The translations under genes were made by a program, and so were the position numbers. The notes under the pieces are model-generated. The model was not told the DNA's origin. It did not search any database and worked only from the letters and a program-made list of their open reading frames with translations. A stretch of 45,196 nt of DNA from a virus, in the IMG/VR virus record IMGVR_UViG_3300036046_000010, positions 1 through 45,196 of that record. One strand, written 5' to 3'. The first letter of the stretch is position 1; every line of letters begins with the position of its first letter. Positions 26,369 to 33,393 of this stretch are shown piece by piece.

Positions 26369-26494
26369 TTAGCGTACCTTGCGCGGCACGCGGGGGATGT
26401 GTGGCCTGCCCCAGACTATCCGAGGCAAGCTGGCGAGGTAGGCTGCCATGGCGGCTTTGCGCTGTGCCCTCGCGGCGAAGATGGCGGCCAGCAT
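26369..26494 (-). CDS. Hypothetical 41-aa basic protein
   Basis: Reads from the ATG two bases after the metallophosphatase stop to a TAA just before the kinase. It is an Ala/Arg-rich helix (MLAAIFAARAQRKAAMAAYLASLP) with a basic end (RPHIPRVPRKVR). It fills the gap neatly and its start is next to an upstream stop, the pattern used throughout this genome, but the ribosome site is poor. Possible small DNA-binding or membrane-active peptide. May be spurious. Confidence 0.42.
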   Translation of the reverse strand: MLAAIFAARAQRKAAMAAYLASLPRIVWGRPHIPRVPRKVR

Positions 26495-26496
26495 CC

Positions 26497-28170
26497 TCAC
26501 TGGTCCCGCCAAGCCCGGCCCTCCCTGATGGTCAGGATGGCCCGCTTTGCGTTCGAGTACGTCACGATCAACGAGTGGCTCCAAGACGAGAGCCCGCGAT
26601 TGTAGCCCATGTCGAGCTTCCCGTAGACGCCTGCGGTGTACACCCCCTCTGTGATCCCGGCGCTGTGCGTGTGCGCGGTGTTAGCCTTGCCCACCGTGCG
26701 GAGGTTCTTCGGGTTCCCCCGTGCCCCGTTCGGCCCGAGGTGCCCGTGCAGCCCGCACTCGATCTCATCCAGAAGGACATAACTGTCGTCCTCCTGCACG
26801 AACGTCGATTTGAACAGGAAGTGCGGTTGCAGGTGCGCTCGAAGTGCCGTGGTGAATGGCCTTGCCTTGATGCCGCGCTCCCGATTGATGTAGCAGTCGG
26901 CGTTCATCTCGTGCCAGAACCGGGCGTTCACCGGGTCGTACATCGCAGCACTGTTGCGGAGCCAGTGCTCAATCGCTTGGTCGTGGTTGCTGACCACGAT
27001 GACGTGCTTCGACCACGGCCTGAACGCGACGGTGTTCAGGAACTCGCCGACCTCCTTGAACTCCTGCTGCACGTTGTCGGTGCCCTTGAGGTGCATCTCG
27101 TGCAGGAAGTGCGGGTCTTTGATGTTGTGGTGGTTCCTCGCGGTGAAGTCGATGGTGTCGTGGAAGAACTGGACCTCCGGGCGAAGCTGGTCCACAACCC
27201 CATCAGCACCGAACACGGTTTCCAGCACAGCGAAGTCCACCTTCGCCCAATGGATGTCCCCGTGGGTGATCGCGGCGACCGGCTCGGTGTTAAGCTGCCG
27301 GGGGCCTGCCTGATGCCAGTACGTATCGAGGTCATAGAACCCGCCAGAAGCATCGGCGTTCAACTGTCGTGCCCACCAGTTGCCCCGGTCATCCACCTCG
27401 ACCACCAGCGCCCCAAAGACGTGATGGAAGTCGGCGACCTGTCCTGTGGACTTCTGGATGTAGTTCCGCGCCGTGACGGTCCCGGTGGTGTACAGGAACT
27501 TCGCCCGGTCGTTCTTCATGGTCGGGACGCTCTCCATCGCCATCTTGACGTGCGGGATGATCCCGGAGGCGCGGCGGGTGTAGCCCTTGAAGCTCGACAG
27601 GGGGCTGATCCGGGTCGGGAGCACGTTCAACTCCCCGCACCACACGAGGTCGTCTGTGATCTCCAGCGGGCTGTCCGAGACGTACGGCGCGATCCGGGGA
27701 TCATACCAGATGTCGTCGGTGTCGCTCGCCTGCTTGGTGCCAGGCTTGACGCCCTTGCTGCCCCACTCCGCCTTGTTGTAAGTGAACCGGCTGATGTGCA
27801 GGCTCGCGTCTCGTGCAGCGCAGTACACCTCCAGAGCCGCGAAGAACGGCTCGTTCAGGTACGTGTTGCTCTGGGCGCAGGTGAACACAAAGGTGTGCCC
27901 CTCTGCGCGCTCCCGGCGCATGTCCGGGGCTTCCAGCGTCCCGCCGATGACGGGCTGGGGTTCCGCAGCGGGCTCCTCTGCTGCGTCGGCCTGTTGTGCC
28001 CACTTCTGGCACAGCCCAATCATCCGGGCGCGGAACCGCTTGGGGTGATCCTTGGCGGCAGGTAGATCAGAATAGCGGTCCGCTAGGTAGTTCAGGGCGG
28101 GCTGGCCAATGGGCATAGCCGCCCAAGCGTCTAGCACCGCGTACACTTCGGCGTCAGTCAGTCGCGCCAT
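26497..28170 (-). CDS. Metallophosphatase-family protein (T5 A1-like)
   Basis: 557 aa. The metallophosphoesterase signature is split as usual: GDIH at 304-307 (Asp305, His307), SNHD at 394-397 (GNHD equivalent), GLHGH at 473-477 and HTHSAG at 500-505 (GHTH motif). The length and layout match the T5 A1 protein, a Mre11-like factor tied to host DNA breakdown after T5 infection. The N-terminal 100 residues (PALNYLADRY...IGLCQKWAQ) may be a DNA-binding extension. In this operon it would support host-genome degradation or DNA-end processing. The fold is well supported. The A1 link is from memory of architecture. Confidence 0.75.
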   Translation of the reverse strand: MARLTDAEVYAVLDAWAAMPIGQPALNYLADRYSDLPAAKDHPKRFRARMIGLCQKWAQQADAAEEPAAEPQPVIGGTLEAPDMRRERAEGHTFVFTCAQSNTYLNEPFFAALEVYCAARDASLHISRFTYNKAEWGSKGVKPGTKQASDTDDIWYDPRIAPYVSDSPLEITDDLVWCGELNVLPTRISPLSSFKGYTRRASGIIPHVKMAMESVPTMKNDRAKFLYTTGTVTARNYIQKSTGQVADFHHVFGALVVEVDDRGNWWARQLNADASGGFYDLDTYWHQAGPRQLNTEPVAAITHGDIHWAKVDFAVLETVFGADGVVDQLRPEVQFFHDTIDFTARNHHNIKDPHFLHEMHLKGTDNVQQEFKEVGEFLNTVAFRPWSKHVIVVSNHDQAIEHWLRNSAAMYDPVNARFWHEMNADCYINRERGIKARPFTTALRAHLQPHFLFKSTFVQEDDSYVLLDEIECGLHGHLGPNGARGNPKNLRTVGKANTAHTHSAGITEGVYTAGVYGKLDMGYNRGLSSWSHSLIVTYSNAKRAILTIREGRAWRDQ

Positions 28171-29443
28171 CTTCGGCTCCTGTATCTTCTGCGGTGAAGG
28201 GTATGTCCTCGTACCTGGCGCGCTGCGGGTCGTACTTCACCGTAGCTCGCGGGTCTGGGGCAGCGCCCTCTCTCCTGAGTTTGTTCTTGGGCATTCCGAT
28301 GTACCGGACTGCCGCGAGGCCGGGGTCATTGCTCGCCCCGATCATAAGCTGGAAGTCGCAGGCACCTTGCTTGCCCGTCTTGCTGTCCTTGAGCATCCCG
28401 AGCGTGGGGAATTGCAGCCCGTCGCCCTCGTTGCTGATCTGGGAGGTGGCCAGTCCGGCGTGGCCGTACTTCACGGCAAGCTCCCGTGCCCACTGATACA
28501 TCCGCTCCAGCCCGAGGTCCGTGCGGGCCGCGTCACCGAAGCCGCGCACGTTGTCGATCATGTCGTAAACGACGATGCCCGGCTGGTTCCGCTCCACGAT
28601 AGCCTCCACCGTGAAGCAGTCGGCGTTGTGGATGTCGATCACGCGGACGCGGTCGATTGCACCCATGACCTCCTCGTACAGGCCCTTGAGCCGACCGGCG
28701 GTGTTCCAGAGGATCAACTCGCTGACCTTCGCCCCGAGGGCTGCTTGGTACAGCCGGGGGATGATCCGCTTGCCCGGCCCCTCGTTGTTCAGCCACACGG
28801 CGGGCTGTCCCGGTGGAAGCTGGGCGGCGAGGTTCGTAAGCTCGCTGGCGATGAACGTGGTCTTGCCCTTGTCCGGGCGACCGGCGATGATGCCGAAGTC
28901 ACCGGGCCGGAGGCCGCGCACGCTGTCGTTGAGGCACTGCAAGCGCCACCGGAGCCCGGCGTCACTGACCTCCTCCGCGAGAAGGTCGCCGATGTCGTCC
29001 CGGATGAAGTCGATGTCCCGGATACCCGCATCGGCCTTGAACTCGTCGAGGGCCTGGCTGAGCACGCCTTGGATGTTCGGAAGATCGCCCGCGTCGAACT
29101 TAGCGAGGATCGTGGCAAGCTGCGTCCCAAGCCGAAGCTCCAGCATGGACCGCATGATCGTGTTCTTCTCGTCCTCGCCGACATCTACTGTGAGGGCATT
29201 CTTGATGATGCCCTCGTAGGCCGCGCGCTGCTCCGCCGAGAGGGACGGATGCCGGGCACGGAACACCGGGATGAAGGTAGCGTGGTCGATGCTTTGATGC
29301 TCGGGTAGCTCCGAGAAGTAGTGCTGGAAGTCGTCAAGGAGCGCGACAGTCTGCGCGTCAAGGGCCGTTGCTGGCACCCTGCCGCGCATCTTGTAGAACT
29401 CGCTGCGGTACTTGACGATCCGCAGGAGGTTCAGGTCGATCAT
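28154..29443 (-). CDS. Replicative DNA helicase (DnaB/T7 gp4 helicase type)
   Basis: 429 aa. Residues 1-150 form a helical N-terminal domain. The RecA core starts at about 165 with NDSVRGLRPGDFGIIAGRPDKGKTT (Walker A 188-196) and GIVVYDMIDNVRGFG (Walker B). GHAGLATSQISNEGDG (H4-like) and a C-terminal KNKLRREG segment follow. It unwinds the fork as a hexamer. In T7 primase and helicase are one polypeptide, but here they are separate genes with a 92-aa gene between. The start overlaps the upstream stop (TGATG) and the C-terminus overlaps the metallophosphatase start by 17 nt. Confidence 0.92.
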   Translation of the reverse strand: MIDLNLLRIVKYRSEFYKMRGRVPATALDAQTVALLDDFQHYFSELPEHQSIDHATFIPVFRARHPSLSAEQRAAYEGIIKNALTVDVGEDEKNTIMRSMLELRLGTQLATILAKFDAGDLPNIQGVLSQALDEFKADAGIRDIDFIRDDIGDLLAEEVSDAGLRWRLQCLNDSVRGLRPGDFGIIAGRPDKGKTTFIASELTNLAAQLPPGQPAVWLNNEGPGKRIIPRLYQAALGAKVSELILWNTAGRLKGLYEEVMGAIDRVRVIDIHNADCFTVEAIVERNQPGIVVYDMIDNVRGFGDAARTDLGLERMYQWARELAVKYGHAGLATSQISNEGDGLQFPTLGMLKDSKTGKQGACDFQLMIGASNDPGLAAVRYIGMPKNKLRREGAAPDPRATVKYDPQRARYEDIPFTAEDTGAEDGATD

Positions 29444-29721
29444 CAGGCAGCCAGTGCTGCCCGCATGGCACGCTCATGGCGCGGCTGGGGCTCCTCCGGG
29501 GCCGTGTTCGGGTAGAAGAACTCAAGGATGGCGCGGCGCTGCTCGTTCTGGATGTGCCGGATGACCTCGTTCAGGTCCGCAGCGTTCTCCGCCGCCACGA
29601 AGGTCTGGCCGCGAACGTGGTTGAGGTCTGCGGTGCAGTACACGATGAAGCCGTTCATGGCGGCTTCCACGCGGAGCCCGGCGTGTTCGCGAGGCTTGGC
29701 ATCAAGGGCAGGGAGTTTCAT
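29443..29721 (-). CDS. Hypothetical 92-aa protein between primase and helicase
   Basis: Begins MKLPALDAKPREHAGLRVEAA with a leader GGAACCTGAGAC just before ATG, a variant of the leader shared with three early genes. It has a beta strand (MNGFIVYCTADLNHVRGQTFVAAENAAD), an alpha segment (DLNEVIRHIQNEQRRAILEFFYP) and an acidic then Ala-rich end. No known motif. Sitting between the split primase and helicase, it may bridge or regulate them. That is inference from position only. Confidence 0.65.
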   Translation of the reverse strand: MKLPALDAKPREHAGLRVEAAMNGFIVYCTADLNHVRGQTFVAAENAADLNEVIRHIQNEQRRAILEFFYPNTAPEEPQPRHERAMRAALAA

Positions 29722-29724
29722 GTC

Positions 29725-30525
29725 TCAGGTTCCTGTGTGTTGCGCGAGGAGCCGCCGCAAATCTGCTCGGTGGAGCCGCTTCGGGTCGTCGCTTGTTCGG
29801 ATACGGGTTAGCTTCACGGGGTGCAGCGCCATACGTGCCCGGAGCTTGCTCCAGGCGGCATCGCCAGCTTTGTCCCCGTCGAACCAGCCGATCACATGCC
29901 GGGTGCCCTCGGCGATCTCCGCCGCCTGCACTGCCGTGATCGAGGTTCCCAGCACGGCTAGGGCGTTCGCCCCGGCCCGCCAGACTGCAATAGCGGAGAG
30001 GATGTCCTCGACTACCACGGTGGCCGTGTCGGCTCTGTTGGGCAGTCGATAGATGGTGTCAGCCGGACCTCCAAGCATCCGGTACTTCGGACGCTCACCA
30101 AAGACTGCCCTGCCCAAGAGGCCCTGCAATCTTCCGCGCTGGTGAATAGGGATGAGCACGCGGCGCGTATCTTCGTGCCACCGCATACCGTAGTCGTTGC
30201 TTGCCTCCTCAGGGGTCAGGCCCCCACGAAGCGCCCATACCCGCGCCTCAGGTGGCCCCTCGCTTAGGGGCACCGCCGTGTCTGGCATGGTGATCTGGGT
30301 TCTGGCGGCGAGTTGATCCTCGGCCTGCCGGGTCTTGAGTATCTCGCCGATACTCCGGGGACCGTGCGGATGGAACTCGTCGGTGCCGCACCGGAAGCAG
30401 TGCAGGCTCACGCCACCGTGCCCGTTAGAGATAAGCGCGCTCCGGTCAAACGAGCAGTGTACGGCCCTTCGTTTCGATCCTACGGGCAGTTGCCGCGCCT
30501 GTTCCTTCCACGTCATCGCTGTCAT
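29725..30525 (-). CDS. DNA primase (zinc-binding and TOPRIM domains)
   Basis: 266 aa from MTAMTWKEQARQLP (ATG 30525; ATG 30516 is also possible). An N-terminal zinc-finger-like region has HC at 23-24 and CFRCG at 43-47, one half of the usual CxxC pair being changed. The TOPRIM core follows, with VVVEDILSAIAVWRAG (catalytic Glu) and HVIGWFDGDKAGDAAW (the DxD). It makes RNA primers for the lagging strand. It is split from the helicase, unlike T7 gp4. The start lies within the end of the preceding gene (about 80 nt overlap), so the exact start is uncertain. Confidence 0.87.
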   Translation of the reverse strand: MTAMTWKEQARQLPVGSKRRAVHCSFDRSALISNGHGGVSLHCFRCGTDEFHPHGPRSIGEILKTRQAEDQLAARTQITMPDTAVPLSEGPPEARVWALRGGLTPEEASNDYGMRWHEDTRRVLIPIHQRGRLQGLLGRAVFGERPKYRMLGGPADTIYRLPNRADTATVVVEDILSAIAVWRAGANALAVLGTSITAVQAAEIAEGTRHVIGWFDGDKAGDAAWSKLRARMALHPVKLTRIRTSDDPKRLHRADLRRLLAQHTGT

Positions 30526-30853
30526 CTGCGCCTGCCTCGAACACTTGGACGACCGAGAACGCACTCCGGTAGCATCCGACGCTGTTCCCTGAGATCGCCT
30601 GCGATGCTGCCATGCTCGCTACGATACACGGTGGCTGCTTGGCACGGGTGTTCAGCGGGTAAAGCACAATGGCCGTGCCGTGGATTTCCGCCGTGAGGGC
30701 ATACTTGCTGCACAGGTCCGTTGCGAGGTGCTCCAGCGCGCGGTGCGCCGGGGCGTGACCGGACCGGATCGAGTGCATGGCGCTGTCGATCCTGGAGATG
30801 AACCCGCTGGAGCGGAGCGCGATGTCCATGAGGCGGTCAACTGTGGGGGTCAT
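30446..30853 (-). CDS. Hypothetical 135-aa protein upstream of primase
   Basis: Begins MTPTVDRLMDIALRSSGFIS, overlapping the upstream stop as ATGA. It has a helical N-terminus, a short beta pair (ALTAEIHGTAIVLYPL), then a low-complexity acidic and basic end that overlaps the primase start in another frame. No motif recognised. The coding potential is good in the first 100 residues. The terminal part may be tolerated overlap. Confidence 0.58.
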   Translation of the reverse strand: MTPTVDRLMDIALRSSGFISRIDSAMHSIRSGHAPAHRALEHLATDLCSKYALTAEIHGTAIVLYPLNTRAKQPPCIVASMAASQAISGNSVGCYRSAFSVVQVFEAGADDSDDVEGTGAATARRIETKGRTLLV

Positions 30854-31057
30854 AGTGGCACCTCTGCGTTCTGGAGGAAGAACGGGGGCAGTCGTCGGTC
30901 GGTGTAGTACAGGAGCACCTTCCAGCCGAGCACTGCGCCGCGTTCTTCGTGGGGACGAACAGTCGCCTTGCGGATGTGATCGCGCTCAACGCAGACTTTC
31001 GCTGCTGAATTCGCCGCGCGTTCGTTGATGAAGATCGCGGGGGGTCGGGTCGGCCAT
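30850..31057 (-). pseudogene. Small gene interrupted by a one-base shift at a C6 run
   Basis: The ATG at 31057 is in frame with only six sensible codons (M-A-D-P-T-P) before a run of six C (minus strand; G6 at 31039-31044). After it the coding frame shifts. If the run were C5, the reading would be one open frame of about 68 aa. It would continue AIFINERAANSAAKVCVERDH to a basic, aromatic end (LLYYTDRRLPPFFLQNAEVPL) and a TGA overlapping the next ATG. No alternative ATG/GTG/TTG start exists in the downstream frame after the preceding stop. Either a sequencing/assembly error, a real mutation or programmed slippage. Confidence 0.55.
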
Positions 31058-31059
31058 GA

Positions 31060-31293
31060 CTAGGCCCTGCCCCAGATGGCGGCGGCGAGTTCATCCGTCA
31101 TGGCGCGGACCATGCGGCCCTTGGTCATGTGGGTGTACTCGATGCAGTCGCGGGTGTAGCCGGGGAGGCCTTCGACGTAGGCCGTGATGGCGATCCGACC
31201 GAAGGGTTCGCTCTTGGCGATGCGGGTGCGCTGCTTGGCTGCGAGGGCACGGCGGATGCGGCGGGGAAGCCCCGCTTCGTTATGGTTCAGCAT
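31060..31293 (-). CDS. Hypothetical 77-aa basic protein
   Basis: Begins MLNHNEAGLPRRIRRALAAKQ with AGGAACC upstream, first gene after a rho-independent terminator (31327-31355). The N-terminus is strongly basic, compatible with nucleic-acid binding. The rest is mixed alpha/beta (FGRIAITAYVEGLPGYTRDCIEYTH) ending AAAIWGRA. No recognised domain. Confidence 0.62.
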   Translation of the reverse strand: MLNHNEAGLPRRIRRALAAKQRTRIAKSEPFGRIAITAYVEGLPGYTRDCIEYTHMTKGRMVRAMTDELAAAIWGRA

Positions 31294-31326
31294 GATGTGG
31301 TTCCTGTGGGTGTCAGCCGGGGAAAT

Positions 31327-31355
31327 AAAAAGGCCCGCCCCGCTAGGGACGAGCC
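31327..31355 (-). terminator. Rho-independent terminator after the winged-helix-like gene
   Basis: Minus strand: GGCTCGTCCC pairs with GGGGCGGGCC (10 bp, some G-U) around a TAGC loop, followed by TTTTT (31327-31331). It separates the lysogeny block from the replication operon, which must therefore have its own promoter or depend on read-through. Confidence 0.9.
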
Positions 31356-31402
31356 TTCACGACTGCGGGGGGGCTTTGCCCTCTCCCGCTATGTCGGGTA
31401 GA

Positions 31403-31831
31403 TCAGATGCCGAGGCCCGCGAGCGGGTCGCTGGCAACGGTCGGGTCAGCGGTGACGACTTCCTCAGCCTTCGCCTTGCCCTTGGCGGAAGCCGCCGTGG
31501 CCTGCGCGCCAAGGGTGTTGCCCGCCTCCGGGGTGGCCTGCACCGCGCCGATACCGTAGGTCTGCCGCGAGGGCTTCGACACGAGGCCGAGTTCGACCGC
31601 CTTGTTCAGGTAGCCCCGAACGGTCTGCTGCGTCGGCACGTCGATGCCCATACGGATCGAGGCGGCGATGATCTGGTTGATGTCGAGCTCGACAAAGCCC
31701 GCCTCTGCGCCCTTGCGGACGACCTCGGCATAGACCTTCGCGTGGTCCGCGCCCTCGGTCGCCAGCTTCTTGGCGAGGTCCTCCGGGAGGTCCGAGAGGT
31801 CAGCGAAGTCGAACGGGTTCTTGGTGCTCAT
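31403..31831 (-). CDS. Winged-helix-like protein with SSB-like C-terminal tail
   Basis: 142 aa from MSTKNPFDFADLSDLPEDLA (ATG 31831 after AGGAGAGAA; the adjacent ATG at 31834 is an alternative). The in-frame extension to 31936 is rejected. Residues 50-95 have the shape of a small winged helix (INQIIAASIRMG...TQQTVRGYLNKAVELGLVSKPSRQTYGIG: three helices then a wing). The last third is a flexible Ala/Lys/Glu linker ending SDPLAGLGI, nearly the same tail as the ssDNA-binding-like protein (GDPLAALGL). A replication-initiator, regulator or accessory DNA-binding factor is plausible. Terminator directly downstream. Confidence 0.72.
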   Translation of the reverse strand: MSTKNPFDFADLSDLPEDLAKKLATEGADHAKVYAEVVRKGAEAGFVELDINQIIAASIRMGIDVPTQQTVRGYLNKAVELGLVSKPSRQTYGIGAVQATPEAGNTLGAQATAASAKGKAKAEEVVTADPTVASDPLAGLGI

Positions 31832-31862
31832 CATTTCTCTCCTGTGATGTGCAAGTGTGGTG

Positions 31863-32105
31863 CTAGACTGCATCTTGCAGTACCGCCAGTCCAGCGCAGC
31901 GGTTAGCCAAAGCCCGGAAAACGATAGGGAAATCAATGCCCCCGCTCCGCCCGGTTAGCCAACCTAAGTCGCTGATTTCACGCACTTGGTACAGTCCCTC
32001 CGGACCTACCAATTCTTCTTTTTTGTGCATGTTTATCAGTAACTTAGGGAATAATTGGGCTAACCTGAAATCCGGGTTAGCCAGTTTCTCTCGGGGCCGG
32101 ATCAC
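31863..32105 (-). CDS. Possible 80-aa regulator coupled to the integrase (GTG start)
   Basis: The GTG at 32105 overlaps the integrase stop as GTGA, the coupling also used at 35399. The product has a helical first part (EKLANPDFRLAQLFPKLLIN). A second part (GLYQVREISDLGWLTGRSGGIDFPIVFRAL) weakly recalls small AlpA/excisionase-type HTH proteins. An internal ATG (32030) gives a 55-aa version. The ORF contains four copies of the GGTTAGCC/GGCTAACC octamer, so the same DNA may be a protein-binding region instead. Moderately likely gene, function unproven. Confidence 0.42.
   Translation of the reverse strand: MIRPREKLANPDFRLAQLFPKLLINMHKKEELVGPEGLYQVREISDLGWLTGRSGGIDFPIVFRALANRCAGLAVLQDAV
31901..32082. 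repeat. GGTTAGCC/GGCTAACC octamer cluster next to integrase
   Basis: Four copies: 31901-31908, 31953-31960, 32058-32065 (inverted) and 32075-32082. The last two form an inverted pair 9 bp apart. More copies occur at 37771-37778, 37803-37810, 38389-38396 and 38402-38409. Outside these clusters I noticed only one (in the portal start). Candidate integrase arm-binding sites or operators. Confidence 0.7.
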
Positions 32106-33208
32106 TTCCCGGTGTCCCCGGCGAGGCGATCAAGAGCCCTGTCCGCGAGCCCCGCGCGGGTCACTTTGCTCGTGTACCGCTCGACTTCCGCCAGGGTCTT
32201 GTGCCCCGTGATGCTCATGATCTCGTGCGGCGTGGCCCCGGCCTCTGCGAGCCTTCGGGATACTGCCTTCCGCAATCCATGGCTGGAGCACTCCGGTAGC
32301 CCGGCCTTGTCGCACCAGGCACGCATGGCGTTCCCGAAGCCGTTCGAGGACCGCTGCTCCCCGTGAACCGTCTGGAGGAACGTGCCGACTTCCGGCGGGA
32401 TCAGGTCAAGCCGCCGCTGCAACTCCGGGTGGATCGGGATGTCAACCAGCACCCCGGACTGGTTCCGGGTTTTCTGCCTGCGGTACTGCAACCGCCCGTC
32501 CTTGATGTTCTCCGGCCCTAGCTGCACCACGTCCACCCGCGCTGCCCCGGTGTAGAGCATCAGGGCCATGGCGAGGTCGGCTGTGGTGCCTACCTCCCAC
32601 TTATCCTGATACTTCTTGATCTCGGCCTCGGTCCATGTGTGGAAGCCGTCCGGGTTCACGGTGTGGTACTTCTTCGCCTCCCGTGCGGGGTTGAAGTCGA
32701 TGAGGTGCATGTCGTGCTGGGCGTGGTCGAGGATCGGCCGAAGCGTCTTGAGCAAGTTGTTCGCCGCTGCGGGCGTGTCGGCCTTCTGCGCCATGAGTGC
32801 CTTTACGTCCGACAGCGACATCTTCTCCACGAGCTTGTCGCCGTGCTCCTCTCTGAGCTTCTCGGCGATGCTGCGGTGCCCCCTAACCGTAAGGGGGGCG
32901 TACCGCTTGAAGTCGGGCGACTGATACCAGCTTTCGATGACGCTGGAGAGGCTACCGTGGGGAGCCTGAGAAACGCCTCCGGTAGCCTCCCCAGCGGAGG
33001 ACAGGCGGATACCCGCAACGGCTGCGGTGTAGCGCCGGAGGAACTCCGGACTTCCGTAGACCGTGCCGAGGTTCACGACCAGCCCATCCTTCCGGTATCG
33101 CCAGCGGAGCTTGCCGTGGCGGTCGCGGTAGTGGCTAACTCCAGGAAATTCCTGGGTTAGTTTAGAGACCCCACCCTTCCGGGCGCTTGCGTTCTTTGGG
33201 CGTGGCAT
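32102..33208 (-). CDS. int: Tyrosine-family site-specific integrase
   Basis: 368 aa. N-terminal basic arm-binding region, core-binding helical domain (about 85-180), catalytic domain with every active residue: Arg224 (TGAARVDVVQL), Lys246 (RRQKTRN), His310 and Arg313 (SSHGLRKA), His336 (ITGHKTL) and nucleophile Tyr345 (EVERYTS). It would recombine attP with a host attB. Presence in a T7-like phage indicates the ability to lysogenise, as in integrase-bearing marine podoviruses. Start ATG 33208 lies inside the preceding gene (47-nt overlap). A near-palindrome lies within its 5' coding region (33135-33160). No attP is identifiable without host sequence. Confidence 0.94.
   Translation of the reverse strand: MPRPKNASARKGGVSKLTQEFPGVSHYRDRHGKLRWRYRKDGLVVNLGTVYGSPEFLRRYTAAVAGIRLSSAGEATGGVSQAPHGSLSSVIESWYQSPDFKRYAPLTVRGHRSIAEKLREEHGDKLVEKMSLSDVKALMAQKADTPAAANNLLKTLRPILDHAQHDMHLIDFNPAREAKKYHTVNPDGFHTWTEAEIKKYQDKWEVGTTADLAMALMLYTGAARVDVVQLGPENIKDGRLQYRRQKTRNQSGVLVDIPIHPELQRRLDLIPPEVGTFLQTVHGEQRSSNGFGNAMRAWCDKAGLPECSSHGLRKAVSRRLAEAGATPHEIMSITGHKTLAEVERYTSKVTRAGLADRALDRLAGDTGK
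33135..33160. promoter_or_regulatory. Near-perfect palindrome inside the 5' end of int
   Basis: CTAAC-t-CCAGGAA, a, TTCCTGG-GTTAG forms a 12-bp stem with a one-base bulge. The preceding GG makes a GGCTAACT, close to the octamer found near the integrase stop. It could be an integrase or repressor binding site or fold in the mRNA over the int start region. Confidence 0.5.
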
Positions 33209-33347
33209 TAGCTGTAACTCCGAGGTGGATAACTACGCGGCCATCAGGGTGCATTTCAACGCTGCTCGGTGTCAAGCCCTTCCGCTGGGCAGTCTCGATG
33301 GTTTGCTCAATGCGGAGTTGCGTGGCGAGTATGCGGCGTTGGGTCAT
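33162..33347 (-). CDS. Small protein upstream of integrase (excisionase candidate)
   Basis: 61 aa. Begins MTQRRILATQLRIEQTIETAQRKGLTPSSVEMHPDGRVVIHLG: a helix then a beta hairpin (VEMHPDGRVVIHLG) and a basic end (KERKRPEGWGL). Small proteins with the pattern of helix-AGL-xxxVEMxPDGxIxV are common directly upstream of integrases in alphaproteobacterial prophages. A directionality or regulatory role is an inference from position. Ribosome site weak. It overlaps int by 47 nt. Confidence 0.62.
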   Translation of the reverse strand: MTQRRILATQLRIEQTIETAQRKGLTPSSVEMHPDGRVVIHLGVTANATPKERKRPEGWGL

Positions 33348-33369
33348 GTTTGTCTCTTGTGTTTCGGTA

Positions 33370-33387
33370 GGGGCCAGTGAAAGCCCC
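33370..33387 (-). terminator. Short GC hairpin after the 239-aa early gene
   Basis: GGGGC/GCCCC with an 8-nt loop, 7 bp beyond the preceding stop. No U-tract follows. Weak terminator or processing hairpin. Confidence 0.35.
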
Positions 33388-33393
33388 GGTATC

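Noticed and set aside
30837-31094. Minus-strand ORF of 85 aa (Ser/Arg/Pro/Cys-rich)
   Set aside because: It is the off-frame reading of the frameshifted small gene. The other frame has normal protein composition and the correct stop-start overlap.
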